Shown here in pieces: positions 24,546 to 38,600 of a stretch of 64,000 bases of DNA. Position numbers and translations under genes: made by a program. Every line of letters starts with the position of its first letter. Within the stretch, counting starts at the first letter, position 1. The notes beneath the pieces are model-generated. The model was not told the origin of the DNA, made no database searches, and saw only the letters and a list, made by a program, of their open reading frames with translations. Origin of the DNA: Lagopus muta (lineage: Eukaryota > Chordata > Aves > Galliformes > Phasianidae); the NCBI RefSeq assembly GCF_023343835.1, contig NC_064439.1:20221433-20285432 (forward strand). The letters are read 5' to 3'.

Positions 24546-27500
24546 AAATGATGCAGCAGTTTTGGTTCTAAGTAATTGGGGTGGATTTGTTTGTTTGTTT
24601 TTGCAGCTTGGGCGTCTTTTGCCTCGAATTTGAATAGGAAAGGAAACGTGTTTCTTGCATGTCTCTCAAGGGTATCTTATTTCATTATCTTGCATAGTTT
24701 GTGGAAGCAGGAGTGCTGCGGTGCCTTTCATACTTCAAAAACAGGGCGGTTACAAACGGCCTTTTCTAAAGCAGGACAGGCGTGAGTCAGAAGATATGGA
24801 TGTTTGTAAACGGGTTCTTTGGTAGCTGAAGCATGTGCATGGTACTAAGATGGTGAAGGGTCTGGAGGGGAAGACATGAGGAGTGGCTGAGGTCCCTGGG
24901 TTTGCTCAGCCCAGAGCAGAGGAGCTGAGGGGAGGCCTGATGGCGGCTGCAGCTCCTCCCAGGGAGTGGAGAAGCGGCGCTGGGCTCTGCTCTGTGTGAC
25001 AGCGACAGGACCCGAGGGAACGGCATGGAGCTGTCAGGAGAGGTCACCTTAGGTATCACGGAAAGGTTCTCCAGTGGAGAGTAGTCAGGCACTGGAACAG
25101 GCTGCCCAGCGAGTTGTCCTGACACCAGGCTGGCCAGAGTTGAAGAAGCATCTGAGCGATGCACTCAGGGTGTGGGTTGGTTCTTGGGTGGTCCCGTGTG
25201 GGGCCATAGAGTTTGACTCAGTGATCCTTATGGGTCCCTTCCGACTCATGATATTCTGTGATCTTTGCAAGGTGGCCAGAAACAAGGCAGCAATAGTGGG
25301 CCATAGGGTATTTGTAATGTGGTTTTCTTTTTTTTTTTTTTTTTTCCATAGTAAATTACACGTGAATCCTGTGCATGACTTCTTCTTGATGGGAATTTTC
25401 TGGTATTGTATGAAACCTACAGTTATAAGGGATAATAAGGCAACTTACTGATAGAAATGACACGTCAGTCTGTGTCCCTGTCTTGTCTTAAATGTATTCT
25501 CTGTAACATATTATGGGAGCACATCAACTGATGCATGACCAGTTAGCAGAACTGAACTGACTGAAGTGGATATGCAGTTTGAAGTTAATGATGGTTCAAG
25601 AATTGGAAGTAATTCCCACTCCATGATGCATTGGCAACTTTAAATACCTTCTTTTGATTCCAGAACTTGCAAACATGAAATTGTGAAGCTGTTGATTGTT
25701 TTTTATTTGTGTGGTGGGTTTTTTCCTGTGTTGTTGTTTGTTTGTTTTTCCCCTCCAAGAAAAATCTTTCTGCATGATTGCAGAACTTGCAGTTTGAACC
25801 CAGGGAATTTCATTTATCAGAGTGCTCAGGGTGTACTCCAAGCAAGGGCTTGCTTGGTCTGCACTTCACTGTTTCCTGGTATAGATATAGAGACTGGGGG
25901 AAGGTGGTAGGAGGGCTGAACCCTTATGAAGCATGCATGTGTTGGGAATACTTTCTTTCATTGATCCAGGATATAGATTCCATTCATAAAGTTGCTCTGC
26001 AGATCAGCCCTGAGGTGTGCTGCATCTGTGCTATGCAGCAGTTAGTGTCTGGCAGGTTTGAGTGCAATGTCATTTTGCAGTTACCTAAGCTGTTTTCTCA
26101 CTGGTCTTTGGAAAGACATGGATCAGTCTTTTCAAAAGAGTTGCTTAACCTCAAAAGCATGGTATGAATTGATATTGCTATTGACATATATATGTGTAAC
26201 ATACAGCGTAGAGAGATCTGTTTCCTTCCAGTTCTCATGTCTCCCGTTTTCTTTCCAGGTTTCCTTTTTTGGATCTCTTTTGTTTAGCCTAGTATGTTTA
26301 AATAGCACAAGATTGGCTTTTTTTGCATCCTTAGTTGAGGAGCTACATTCTGCAGTATAGCTTACAAGTGTCTGGAACTTTGTTGAGATTGAGAATTAGT
26401 AGAAAATAGGACAGATGGGAGATGCTGGTCTTATCTGGTAGCTTAGAAGATGGCCAGACCATTCTTGTGGATCATTGCAAGAGTGTGGGGGCAAGGAGTT
26501 TTTATAGAGATTGCTCAAGATGTGGTTATTTTGAAGAGGAAAAAAAAAAAAAAGTAAGGAGATGCGATTGCAGGCTGTGGTAGTTTTGAAGCCAGAAAGA
26601 CTTCAGTGCTGGTGTCTGAAATGCTACCTGAGCTGACTTCAGATTTCATAGACATTTTAAGAAGGAAAACAACACCTTTGGTTTGCTTGGTTTCAGTGGG
26701 TTGGTTTTGTTTTATTCTTGCTCCATCATGACATCTATTGAGCAATAAGCAGTGATTAGCTGAAAAGAAAATACTGCTTTAGGTTTTGCATGTGATTTTG
26801 CTGTGGTTGTGTTCTGTCAAGCTGTGGATGGTATTAGTTTTGTGTCATCTTTCCTGAATTTCACCTTGGTGAATCTCACTGGATTTTCTTTTTTTAGGAG
26901 GCAGTTTTGAAAAACAGGGCAGGGTGAGCTGAGACAGTTCGTGCTTTCTCTAAGAAACTGGAAAAATATGAAACAAGGCCAAGAGTTCTAAGTGTGGCTT
27001 AGTGGTACCACATCCAAGTATGTTCTTCTACTGTGGTGGTTAAATCATTAAAATAAACTAAAAAAAATGTTGCTGCATTTTGCTTAGCTGGCATGCAATA
27101 ATGCTTCAAAGCAGAAAGAAACACGTTTTAATGCAGATAAGTGTGCACAAACTAATTCAGATAGTTGAAATGATGGGCATGTTTCATTTTAGGGCACGTG
27201 AACAGTGGTATTCACACTAGTGCAGGTTTTGAAGCGTGGATTAATACATTTTCATGCTGCATCTGAGGCATAACAGGCACCTGAGGTTTGGATATAAAAC
27301 ACATCTGCACATTGTACTGCACATGGTTCAGAAAAGCTAGAGCCTTGCAGTCACATACAGGGGAAAGCGCACTTTTCAGAACTGCAGCTGTACTGTACAC
27401 CTTGCAGGTTTTTTCACACTGGTGTTGCACAAGTATCATTTCTGTGATGAAAGCTGCCCTCAGATGTGCACAGTGCTCTCTGGTGCTGTTTGGGATGATG

Positions 27501-29636
27501 TGCCTCTTGTGCAGTAGTGCAGGAGTCTGCACCAGGAGATACGTTGCCCTCGTTCGGGCTCGCACCCAGAAGTTGGGGGGGCTATCATCTGATACAGCAG
27601 GGTGTAATGGTACAGAGCCAGGGAAAGGAGAAACTGTGGGAAAGGTGTGTTGAATATTCCACTGAGACTGACGCTGTAAGGAAGTATGCATGTGTATTTT
27701 CTTTTTTTTCCTGTCCCCACTTGCTTGCATTTGTTAGTTAGTTACTGGCTGTAGTTGCATGGTTTCTAGATTACATGAACGTTACTTTAGCACTATCTTA
27801 CTGGCACTTAAAAAATAATGTAAAATGCCACTCACTGTAAGTTGTTGTGCATCAGCTTCATTGAATTAATTGTTCATGTGCATTCTTTTACCTGAGAAGT
27901 GCAAACTGTGAATTAGCATGTCTTGAGAAGTTTAAGAACAAAGTGATAGCAAATAATTCTGCATTATTGGTTCCAGCATTTGCCCTATTACATGACAGTA
28001 AAAATAAATCTGCTTGTAAAGATGGAGAAGGGAAAATAGGTGGCGTTGCATTTTGCTTAGTACAGTGTCTGTACTGTGAAATGCCACTGCTAAGATGCTT
28101 GCTTTGGTGGTTATAAGTGAGTATTTGAGTTAATCGTCATATTTCAGCCTTATTAGGCAGCACTGATACATAATGCTCTTCATAGGCAATGAAAGTGTAC
28201 CATGTGTGCTCAGTAATGCTCAAAAAGTGATTTTAAAAAACATTTTTTTAATGTATTCGAGACAAAATATTTTAAATAATAAACACAATTTAATTGATTT
28301 CTAAGATATATTAAATTAAAAACTATGGTTGAAATATTCAGCTACACATACTTTGATAGTCTTACTGTTTAAAAAAATAACACTCTAGCTGTTAGCTCTT
28401 TATGTCCGTTATTTCTTTGCTGAGATGATTATTTCTCCTCTTACCTGTTTCTTTTTGGTTCAGATAGTTTAAAGACATTCTGCTGCATGACTGGGGGCAG
28501 AGGGAGATCTAGGAGACTCGTTTAATCTTTTAAAAACAAACAAAACAAATGTCTTTTCTATTAGGGGACAATGATATTTAAACACCCTTGTTTATGTATT
28601 TCACTAAATACTACCTGTTTTCCATTTGACAGGATTTGTCTTTAGTGAATCTGAATCAACTGCTTTAGAGCAATTTGAAGGTGGCCCTTGTGCAGTGATT
28701 GCACCTGTGCAGGTAAGATGTATTTATTGCAGGAAGGATTTAAGATTAGCAAGCCCAAATTTTGTTCTTTTCAGAGCATATGTGGAACTAAAGTACAGAA
28801 ATTATTGCAATAGATTACTGGTTACTGTATCGGTTCTCTTTAATCTGTTGTGCAAATTCTAATTTGCAATGGTTAAATCAGCAATTTGAGTGAATACTGA
28901 AGGGGATTTTTGATCTCTGGGTGACTCGGTACTCCTCCTCAGTTACATATTGCAAAATTTGCGTCCGTTACTGAAGTCCTGTGAGTCTGGAGGTGTTTGT
29001 TTAAATACTCTGAAGTGTGCTTGATTCAGTGTTACTGAGATGGAACCTAATATTTTCAGGCACCTCTGTGGTTACATTGAATGGGAAAAATCAGTAAACA
29101 GTGCAGGCTTCAGGTGCCTTAGTGAAGAACAAGAAGCTTGAAACTAATAACATGCAGAAATACTTTGGTATAGAGCTTGTAGTGAAATGTAAAATTTGGT
29201 GCTGTTTGTATTTTAATCTTTATTTGATGCTTTGATATCAAAGGCGTTCCTCTTGAAGAGGCTTTTTGCCAGTGAAAAGTCTACTTGGAGAGACTGTCCA
29301 GGTACTGAGACTGCTTTTTCTTTTATTTCATGTGGAGAAAAAAAAAAAAAAAGACATAGTATGTATACTATATCGAATGATGGGATGGTTTGGGTTGGAA
29401 GAAGCACAGAGATCACCTAGTACACTCTCCTGCCACGGGCAGGGATACCTTTTGCTTGATCAGGTTGTTCAGAGCCCAGTCCAGTCTTCCAGTGATGGGG
29501 CATCCGCTGCTTCTCTAGGTTACCTGCTTCAGTGCCTCACTGTCATCACTGTAAAATATTCCTTCCTCATATATCATGTAAATTTACCATCTTAAAGTTT
29601 AAAAACCATTGTCCCTGATTCTATTACTACAGGCCC

Positions 29637-29667
<31 letters not shown>

Positions 29668-32600
29668 TAGCATTTCTCTCTCTTACAAGCTCTCTTTATA
29701 TAACAAAAGGCTATAATGTTTTGCCAAAGCCTTGCTCTCTTCACGCTAAACAACCCAAAGTCTCTCTGAATTCCTATTTGTGAAGTCCAAGTCAGACCAC
29801 AGCACTTGTGTGCTTTAGAAATACTTGCTTAACTGAAACCTATTACTAAAACAGGGAATAGGTTAGAAATCGTATTAAAACATGTTTCTCTAAAGATGGC
29901 TTTATGATTCTTTGGTCCAGTATTATCACAGAGTAGTCAGCATTAATAAGTTAAGGTGAACTTACATAATTGTTTAGAGTATAAAAAAATACTAGAAGCA
30001 TATGTAAGATACTGATTAGCAGCAGTTGAACTCATGTAGGTTTCTGATCTTTCAGAAGTAGAGCAGAAAAACCTTCTCTGTCACACATTATGTGATATTT
30101 TGGAAATGGCTTGCTCTGATAACTCTGAGTCGTACTCTCTGGCAACATGGATAAGAGGAAAAACAACTGAAGAAACTGCTAGTATTTCTGAAGGTCCTGC
30201 AGAATCCAGTCATCAAGAGGAACAACCCTGTAAGATGTATTTCTGTTCTAAATTCTCTATTACTTAGTAAAGTATTGTGTTGTTTTTAAGGGTCTCTTGC
30301 TTTTATTAGTGTACAGATGAGGTTTTCACCTTTGTAATTCCATTAGCAGTAGTAGATATTTGTCTGTTTTAATTAGGCATTAATCCTTTTTGTGAAAGGC
30401 ATTTGATTTCTATCACCAGGGTTATTAGAGATGTTATTCTCTTGAGTTTGAGCAATTTGCACGAACTTTTCAGGTTTGTTTTTGTAATTCAAGGCCTTTT
30501 TCTTTTAACTTTGGGGAAAAAAGGCATGCTTTCTGACACCAGAGGAATATTTTAACTGGCCATTTGTAGCTGTATTTCAGAAAAGCATTTACAAGAAACT
30601 CTTCAAAGCTGAATTGGTTCTGAAATATTCTGGATTCTGTTGGGAAAAAGTAGCATTCTTCCCTTTGTTTGCTTCCATGTGATACCAGAACAGCTTAATC
30701 AAGTGACCTTTTAGCAGATTAACCGACTATTTTGTAGGTTAGAATTTTTCCTTTACCTACTTTATTCAAATGTCTTGATTTCTTCAGTAGTTACTGAACG
30801 TCTCCTGTTACACTGATATGACATCAAGTCGTATGTAACTATTGTGGTTCCAGTGATTTGGAAATTTTTTTTTGTGCACGTGATCATTGAGATGTATTTA
30901 TTAATCATTAATAGGGGATATCTAACATGTTAAAAGTTAAGCTTCTTTTTCTTTTAGTTTTTGTTCTCAATGTGCCCTTTGAGAAGTATGAAAAACTCTT
31001 CACATGAGAACATGCTTATAAAGGTGCCATCTTTTGACGGAAGGTATCTGTCATTCACCACTTTGTGACATAATTACAAAGTAAGAATTGTAGATCTGTA
31101 TGTGTAAAGCTAGCTACAGCAATTAGTGCTGGAGCTCTTTATGGCACAAGTCATCTTCATCTGCTGTCAAATGCTTCATGTGTTTTAGAGGGCTTAAATG
31201 ATAATTTTACTTAATTGGGGAAAAAAGTCACCACATATAAGTTCCAAAGTGAGCTACATTTTATAAAGAAACACTACATGGGAAGTTGCATCTGCAACTC
31301 TTCTGCATTTAAAAATGAAAAAAAATCTTCCTTTGAAAGTTGAAGTAGTTGTAACTTTGAAATTCCTAATTTTGTCTGCTTTTCCACGTGTCTGTGAAGC
31401 TCTTGCTCATATTATGACTTTTCATTTGAAGAGAAAGTGAAGCAGAGCCTGTTTATCAATAGCTTTTTATTTCCTTTTGGGTTAATCGTTCTGAGGAACT
31501 CTGACAAGTGTGTTCAGGAGGTCTTTTTAAGCACAACCTCAATGTTAACAATTTTATCCTCAACATTAACAATGAACCAGTCAGTTCTATCTGTGTTTTT
31601 CCTGATTCTCTACAAGTCCTGCCTGCCTTTGTCCTTAATACCCTAGAATGCAATCACTATGAGCATAATGCTTTTGTCACGAACATTAATCTCCTTGACT
31701 GTTCATATTCTACTAGCACTATTCTACATTCCTGCTAGAGTGTGAATGTCCCTGTTCTATGTACCCTATAGTTCAATCAGTATTTTAATTTTACATTACA
31801 TAATGCTATATGTCCCCTGATTTAAGATGTACTTTGTTAGAGCTTTCTTCTTAAAATCCTGCTGCTTTAACTGAAAAAGAATTTCAGCTGCTGCCTGGTT
31901 AGACTAGGGAGAAAGATATGAGTAAGTAGGTATTGTTAATGCGGAGTTGTGTTGTTGCTAGTGCAAAGGAATGAGTTTATTTCTTGCTTAGTTGCTGTAA
32001 CCAGTAAGAATAGAAGCTGACATTGTCATAGTTTCTGGGACTTGAGAGGTGATGTAGGGTGGCAGAGGAGTCTTAGTGATGCAATTCCTTGTGGCAGGCT
32101 AGTGCTACTTGGGAATTGAATGTGGGAATAAGTTTTCAGTAAAAACTGTGATATATGGAAACTTAAAATGTGATTAGATGGTTACCACACTGTAGAATTC
32201 CTGTATTACTGTATTTTTCACACAGCTCGTGCTCTACTGCAGTTCATACTTTTCCTCTCCACTAAGTACTGTCTTTATAGCTTTGTTTGGGTTAAGTCTG
32301 TCTGCACTTCTCTTTAGGATTTCTCCTTCTTTACCTTTGTTTCAAACAGTGCTTCTCTAACCATTTCGATCTGTTCTGTAGTAACAGAATGGAACTGCCT
32401 GTAATCTTGGTGTGTGAACAAAACAAGGATTCAAACACACTTACTGAATGCAGTAGCATTTTTCATCTGCTTTTGTGATGTATTCTAGTGATTGTTGTTG
32501 GCCATGCATTGGCTGTAGTAGTGCAAGTTCCCAGGTTCAAAGGTTGCTTTATATGGTTTATTCCCTCTAACTTTCTGCTGAAAAAGCATCAACTCTTTGG

Positions 32601-35600
32601 AAGGGAATCCTTCAGCATTTAGTCTTCTTTATTAAAATACTTCTGTGTTAATTAAAAAAAAAAAAAAAAAAAAAAAGGCTTGGTTTGGAAATTTTCTGCA
32701 GTGTAGTCTAATATTTTGTTTCATATTTTTCAAAAATATTTTAATCTTTAAGTCTAATTTTGTTCTTGGAAACCCAGTTTTGGTGGGTTTTTTGTAGTTG
32801 TAATTGTTCAAAAGATAAAAATAAACCACTGCCTTGTTTCTGTGGTAGGAAATGAAATTATTCTGCTTCTGGAGAATCAATTGTATTTGTATATGGGCAA
32901 ACCAAACACACCTTTCAGAAAACCAGTCAGAAAAGGGGTAAAAAGCCATTGCTACAGTTGTGGGAAGAATTGCTCGGTAGGTTTAACTCCAATGGCTTCA
33001 GGTCTTCAACAGAAATCCTAGGAAGCCATTCAATAGCTAAATGATCTGACATTATTTAAAACGTTAGCAGAGTGGCCTGTGTCAGCGAGCTGTTTTGTGT
33101 TTTACTCCACTCACAGGTAGATAAAGTACTTAAGGGAAAAGGGCACTGGAGACTTCTACAGTCTTAATATCTGAATGCTTATCAGAATTTGATAATTACA
33201 GAACTGGCACATCTTTAAAAGTTCATTTAATCTCCCTGGCTTGAAAATGTTATGAGGGGGAACAAAGATATAAAGCCTGTGTTGAACTTGGGAAGACACT
33301 AAATGCTGTATTTTTTGTTTTGTTTTGTTTTAGAAGTAACACTTGGGAGATTATGTAACCATTATTAACAGAAAATAATGGAAAAACTTGTGTAAAAACA
33401 GAACACGTAACACTTTAATTCTGCTCTTTTTTTTTGTGATGAGTACTGAATTAGTATTAAAAGAGGAAAAACAAGAAACAAATTTCAGTAAAAAGAAAAA
33501 ATACAGCTTCTCTACATTGATAAAATGATCCCAATAATCATGCTTGCTTTTCTAGGAAATAATACTTACTGACCTGCGAAGTTACATCTGTAGCATGCAT
33601 ATGCTTGATGACTTTGACAGTCGTGATTTGTATAAAATCAACAGCTTAGCATTTGACAAATATTATAAAAGCTGCACAATCCAGTGGCTTTGTGCTTTTA
33701 ATAAATTGATTAATCCAAATAGAAATACTCACTGATTTGTATGGTGGAATCTTAATGTTGCACTTGATCAGTTTTACACTAACTAGTTAAAAAGTGAAAA
33801 TGTCAAGGGACGATTAAAAATATAGTTAAAGCTTGAAAGTATACTAGCTTGCTGTGTGTATCTTGTGTCATTTTTTGCCATGTGTAGTGCTGAAAAGTGT
33901 CTCTTGTGTATAGCTGCCTTGGCTGTGGAAGAGCTTGGCTTTGAGCGATTTCATGCATTAATTCAGTAAGTAATATGTTGTAACATTTAAAATACAATAT
34001 TTTGAAGTAACACTAATATTCATAGCCCTGGAGGGGCTTTGTTGAAGAACTTCTTGCGTGTTACACATCAGGTTAAATTTGGATTTCAAATTTCAGTTTG
34101 GGGGTTTGGATTTTTATGTTGATTTTTTTTTTTTTTTATTTTGCATTTTCAGTTTGAAATTGAATATTGTCTGGAACAAAAAAATTTGACTTTAAAACTG
34201 GAGCAATGTAATAACGTGGAATTTCTGAATAAACACAGCTAGTTAAGATTCATATTGAATTAAGTTTAAGATCTCTAATACTTAGAAGAACTGAAATAAC
34301 TGCTGATTTTTGTCTTCAGTAGTAATAATAGGTTGAAGGAACAAGCTATAGTTGCATAAAGAAAGAAGAGAACATTACAATTTCTGTAACTTCATCTAAT
34401 CCAAACACTTATTTGTTCCCTAATCCCAGTCTATAAATTATTTATACCCATTTTGATTTTTCACCCCTTTTTCTGCCTTTTGAGCAAGTTGAGCAGTAGA
34501 TTTCGTGAATTTGCCTTGACTATTTAAATTTTTCAAGTGTTGGCTGGAGAAAACTCGCATATGGGTTCAAATGTACGGATAAGCAGAGAACGTGATCTAG
34601 TTTGAGTTACTCAACGAAAGCTAATATTTGTTTGGAAAGCATTGCTCAGCTGTTAATTTCCCAAGAAGGGGCAAGTGTGTTACTTCACTGCAATCTGATG
34701 GAACTCTTCCTTTCTCCAATTTTTACTTTACCTTTTATTTTTAAATACAAGATCACTTGGCGTTACGTAATTGTCCAGGCAGCATCCAGGTATTTTCCCA
34801 AATGTGGATGTACCACTTTGAATGTTGTTTTTTCTTTTTTTTTTTTTTTTTCCCCAAAAGCTGGAATATAATAATGTCAAATTCTCAAGGGAAATGTAGT
34901 AATTACTTCTAAAGGCTGAAATACTTTTTACCTAGTGATATTTTTCTCTATCACTTATGATCTGAAGATCTGTCAGTATAGTGTGCAATGCAAACTTTAT
35001 TCTGGGGCACGTGGTCTATCATCATTTCAGTAACATTTAGTAGAATTCCTGGTTTAAACTACTCAACTTGTTCACAAAAATACATGACTTTAACCTTGTT
35101 GATTGTGTATAAAATGTACGTTTTTACACCTTGCTCCAGATTTATCATCATCTTGTGGGTAAATGCTCATGACTCTGTGGCAATTATAATAACTACAGAA
35201 CAGCTGCTATGTGTATAACACTAGTTGTAGACTGTTTTACTTGAACATTCTCATGTTAGGTATCTTAGTATGGCTTGCTTGTGCTTCGTGACTATTTCAT
35301 CTCAATAGGTTCTTTTTTTCTGTTGCTTTTTGTCTTTAGCAAACGTGCATTCAAAAGCTTCCCTGAGCTGAAGGATGCAATTTGGGATCAATATTCAGTG
35401 TGGACAAACAGATTTGGAGTATTACTCTTTCTGTACTCTGTGATACTGACAAAGGTTTGTGGGTTGTTTGATTATTGTGTACCTTCGTTAACAGAATGTT
35501 TGGTCATGTAACCCTCTCTCTATAAAACTGTAACACTGAAGTCAGCTGATAAATCTAAGTGGATAGAATAGTATCTTCACTCATGCTGCAATTCATATGC

Positions 35601-38600
35601 AGCATAAAAATATAAAAAGTTAAATCCCTTGTTTCAATCTCTTATCTGGGAGAATTACAGATTTTAGAACATCCTTGTATATCCCTGGTATCAGGAGAAA
35701 TGAGTGTGTTTTGGTTTCTTTTCATTACATAAGAACATCAGTCTCCCTATAGCATTGTTTCACTACTGCGTCTTCTTGCTTTGTGTTTCGGTTTGCTGTC
35801 ATGAAAAATAAATGTGTTCATGTCTCAGTTAACATGATATCAGCCTCCTAATGTTTTGGGATTATGTTCTGTTGTTGTAAATGTTGCTGTTCAATCCTGA
35901 AGAGAGCAAAAACAGTTGTTATGTTTCTGCAGGGTACTGAAAACATAAAAAATGAAATTGAGGATGCAACTGAGCCATTGATAGATCCTGTTTATGGTCA
36001 TGGAAGGTAAGTTGGAAAAGATGTGGTTGCTGCTACTTAAAATAGATAAATGTGCTCATTTTTTAAGAAATTACTGGCATTATTAGAAGGATTCAATCAC
36101 GACTTTACAGCAAGTAAAAGCAACAATTATCACAGCATATCTGTTTTCACTGGTTATTCCCTCTTACGAGTTCTGAGCAAAGTCTCATGTTAATGCTGAG
36201 TTTTCAGAGGAAGAATTCTCAAATTCAGGGCTACATTTTTATATGAAATCATTTGATAGAAAGAGTTGGAATCATATTAGTGTTGTTGAATTACAAATAC
36301 GCTGTAATGTTTTTTAAAAAAAGTTAAGGATATCTCCTCAACTGCCTAAATAATAAAATATTTTTTCTTTTGTTAAATGTAACTACTTTTTAAGAAGTAA
36401 TTTTTATCCGTTTTAATAGGCTATTTCTTTTTATAACATAGCCAAAGTTTGATTAACCTCCTGTTGACGGGGCATGCTGTTTCTAACGTGTGGGATGGAG
36501 ACAGAGAATGTTCAGGAATGAGTAAGTTGATTATGCTTATTCATAATTTTTACATAGTATAAGATGCTCTCCTACACATTTGGAATACCATGTATTTTGC
36601 TTTGATTTCTCCTTGTTTCTGTCCTTGGATTTAAGCAGACATGTAATGAAAATAAAGCATACTTGCACAAAATCGCTGATGTTGGTATCAGTGATTGTCA
36701 GCTACAGACTGAGATGGTAAGATATCTGATGGCTTGGATCATGGAATGGCATGCAGTCTCAGCAAGTCATGAAGATACGCCAGTGCACTGGAGGCAGGCC
36801 ACTATTCAGAGTGACTTCGTCAGGCTAGATAAATGAGCTGTTGGGATCCTCGTGAAATTCATCCAGGGCAGATGGAATAATCCTGTGCACCAGCGTTAGC
36901 GAGCATTGAGCAGGTAGTTTTTTAAGAAAGTAGCCTGAACATGTGAACAGCAGTTTGCACATGAGTCATCAGAGTATGTGTCCTTCTGAAGAGGTACAGC
37001 AGCATCTTAGGCTGCATTAGGAGTCAAGCCAGAAATGATGTTTCTGTCTATTTGACCCTGGAGCTTTCTGTCCCATTTTGGGCTCCCCAGCGTGAGGGAG
37101 GCATTGACAAAGTTGAGCAAATTCAGTGGATGACCATGAAGGTAAGTGGGGCTGAGCATGTGATGCACAAGTAGAGGTGGAGGGAGTACTTTTGCTTCAT
37201 TCTAAGAGGTGAATTCAATGCAGGGAGCTTATATGACTGTCTTATGGGAGGTGTTGAGAAAACAGCCTGACTCTTTTTGGAGGTGTGTAGTGGAAGAACA
37301 AGAGTCTGTGACCAGAAGCTGTAACGTGGAAACTCCATCTCACTACCAGGGAAATAACTTCTCCCAGGAGAATGGTCAAATTCTGGAACAGGTTGCCTGG
37401 ATAGGTTGTGGAATCTCCATCCATGGAGATGCTTACAACTCAACTGGCCACAGCTTTCTGCAGTCTCTTGATATAGTTGGGCCTGCATTGAGTAGGTGTT
37501 TGAAGTAGGTATCCTCTAAAGATCATGTTCAATGTGAATTATTCTGGGGTTCTACCATGCCTGGTTACAAGTACTTAATGATTCTTTTACTGATGTGCTG
37601 GTACTTGTCCAGATCCTCATTTGTTTTGTTTTTTTCCCTTGATGTTGTCTTCCCAAGTACTGCACTACTGTGATATTTTTTTGTTGTTGTTGTTTAATTT
37701 CCTTTATTTCATACAAAAAGAAGATGGTCTTAAAGCAATAAATGCTTTGAATTCTGAAGATGTTCATCTTCTCTCCCATACTGCTAAGAAGTACATCTCA
37801 GGTTCATTGGCACATATTTCACAAGGATTTCCTGTAATGTCAGTCATTGTGGAAATGCTGACTTAGGATAGGTTCATATTAGTCTCCATTCAAAATCTGA
37901 ATTGAAATGCACTGGTTTTACAATGAACAGTTAGTGTAATCTCCTTTGAGACTTTTTAGACTTCTACTTGATTATGATTCCATGGAGGCTATACTTTTGC
38001 ATCAGGCTTGTCAGCATGTTATTTGGGTATTGTAGCACTTTTCTTTGCTAGGCTTCTTTCCAGGCATTAAGATTGGATTACTGTGGTTTATTATTGATGA
38101 GCTATACTGGCCGTTCTTTGATTTTGATCATTTTCTTGCATGCATATTGATTACTGTTGCAAGATTATTTGGAGGTTAAAATCATCCTTTGTTCAGGGAT
38201 TTTCTTTTCAGCATTTTTCATTGTTTCTGTTAAGTACCCTACCTTATTTTCTCTTTTCTAGTCTCTGGGCACCTCCTTTCTCTTTGATACATAAAGTAAT
38301 AATTAATTTTCCCAGATGTATTTTATCTAGCTACAGGTTGATACGAGGAGTTTCATTAGGATCTGCAACCTTGAATGTGTCTGTCTTAACTATTTTTAAG
38401 ATCTTGCAGTTCTTTCCCTTCTTTATCTTTCAGATTACATTTCTGAGAGACCTTATTCATTAGTACTTCAAGATGGAAATCTTTTTCTAAGAATACTAAA
38501 TTCTTATTCTATTTTTTTTTCCCAGAACTATGTGCATAATTGTAGAAAGGCACAGGGAGTAGTATTTATTTTTAAAAGACAAATATATGACAGTTGTTAT

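Noticed and set aside
23801..24571. Open frames of up to 256 codons on both strands across the promoter
   Set aside because: They arise from the GC-rich, stop-poor CpG island. Only the frame starting at 24226 matches a family, and only up to the exon 1 donor.
27212..27730. Minus-strand frame of 172 codons in intron 1
   Set aside because: No recognisable domain, several overlapping frames of similar length on both strands, and position within an intron point to chance.
28626..28862. A separate 78-codon gene starting MTGFVFSES
   Set aside because: This is MINDY3 exon 2 read through its flanking introns. The Met and the C-terminal part are intronic.
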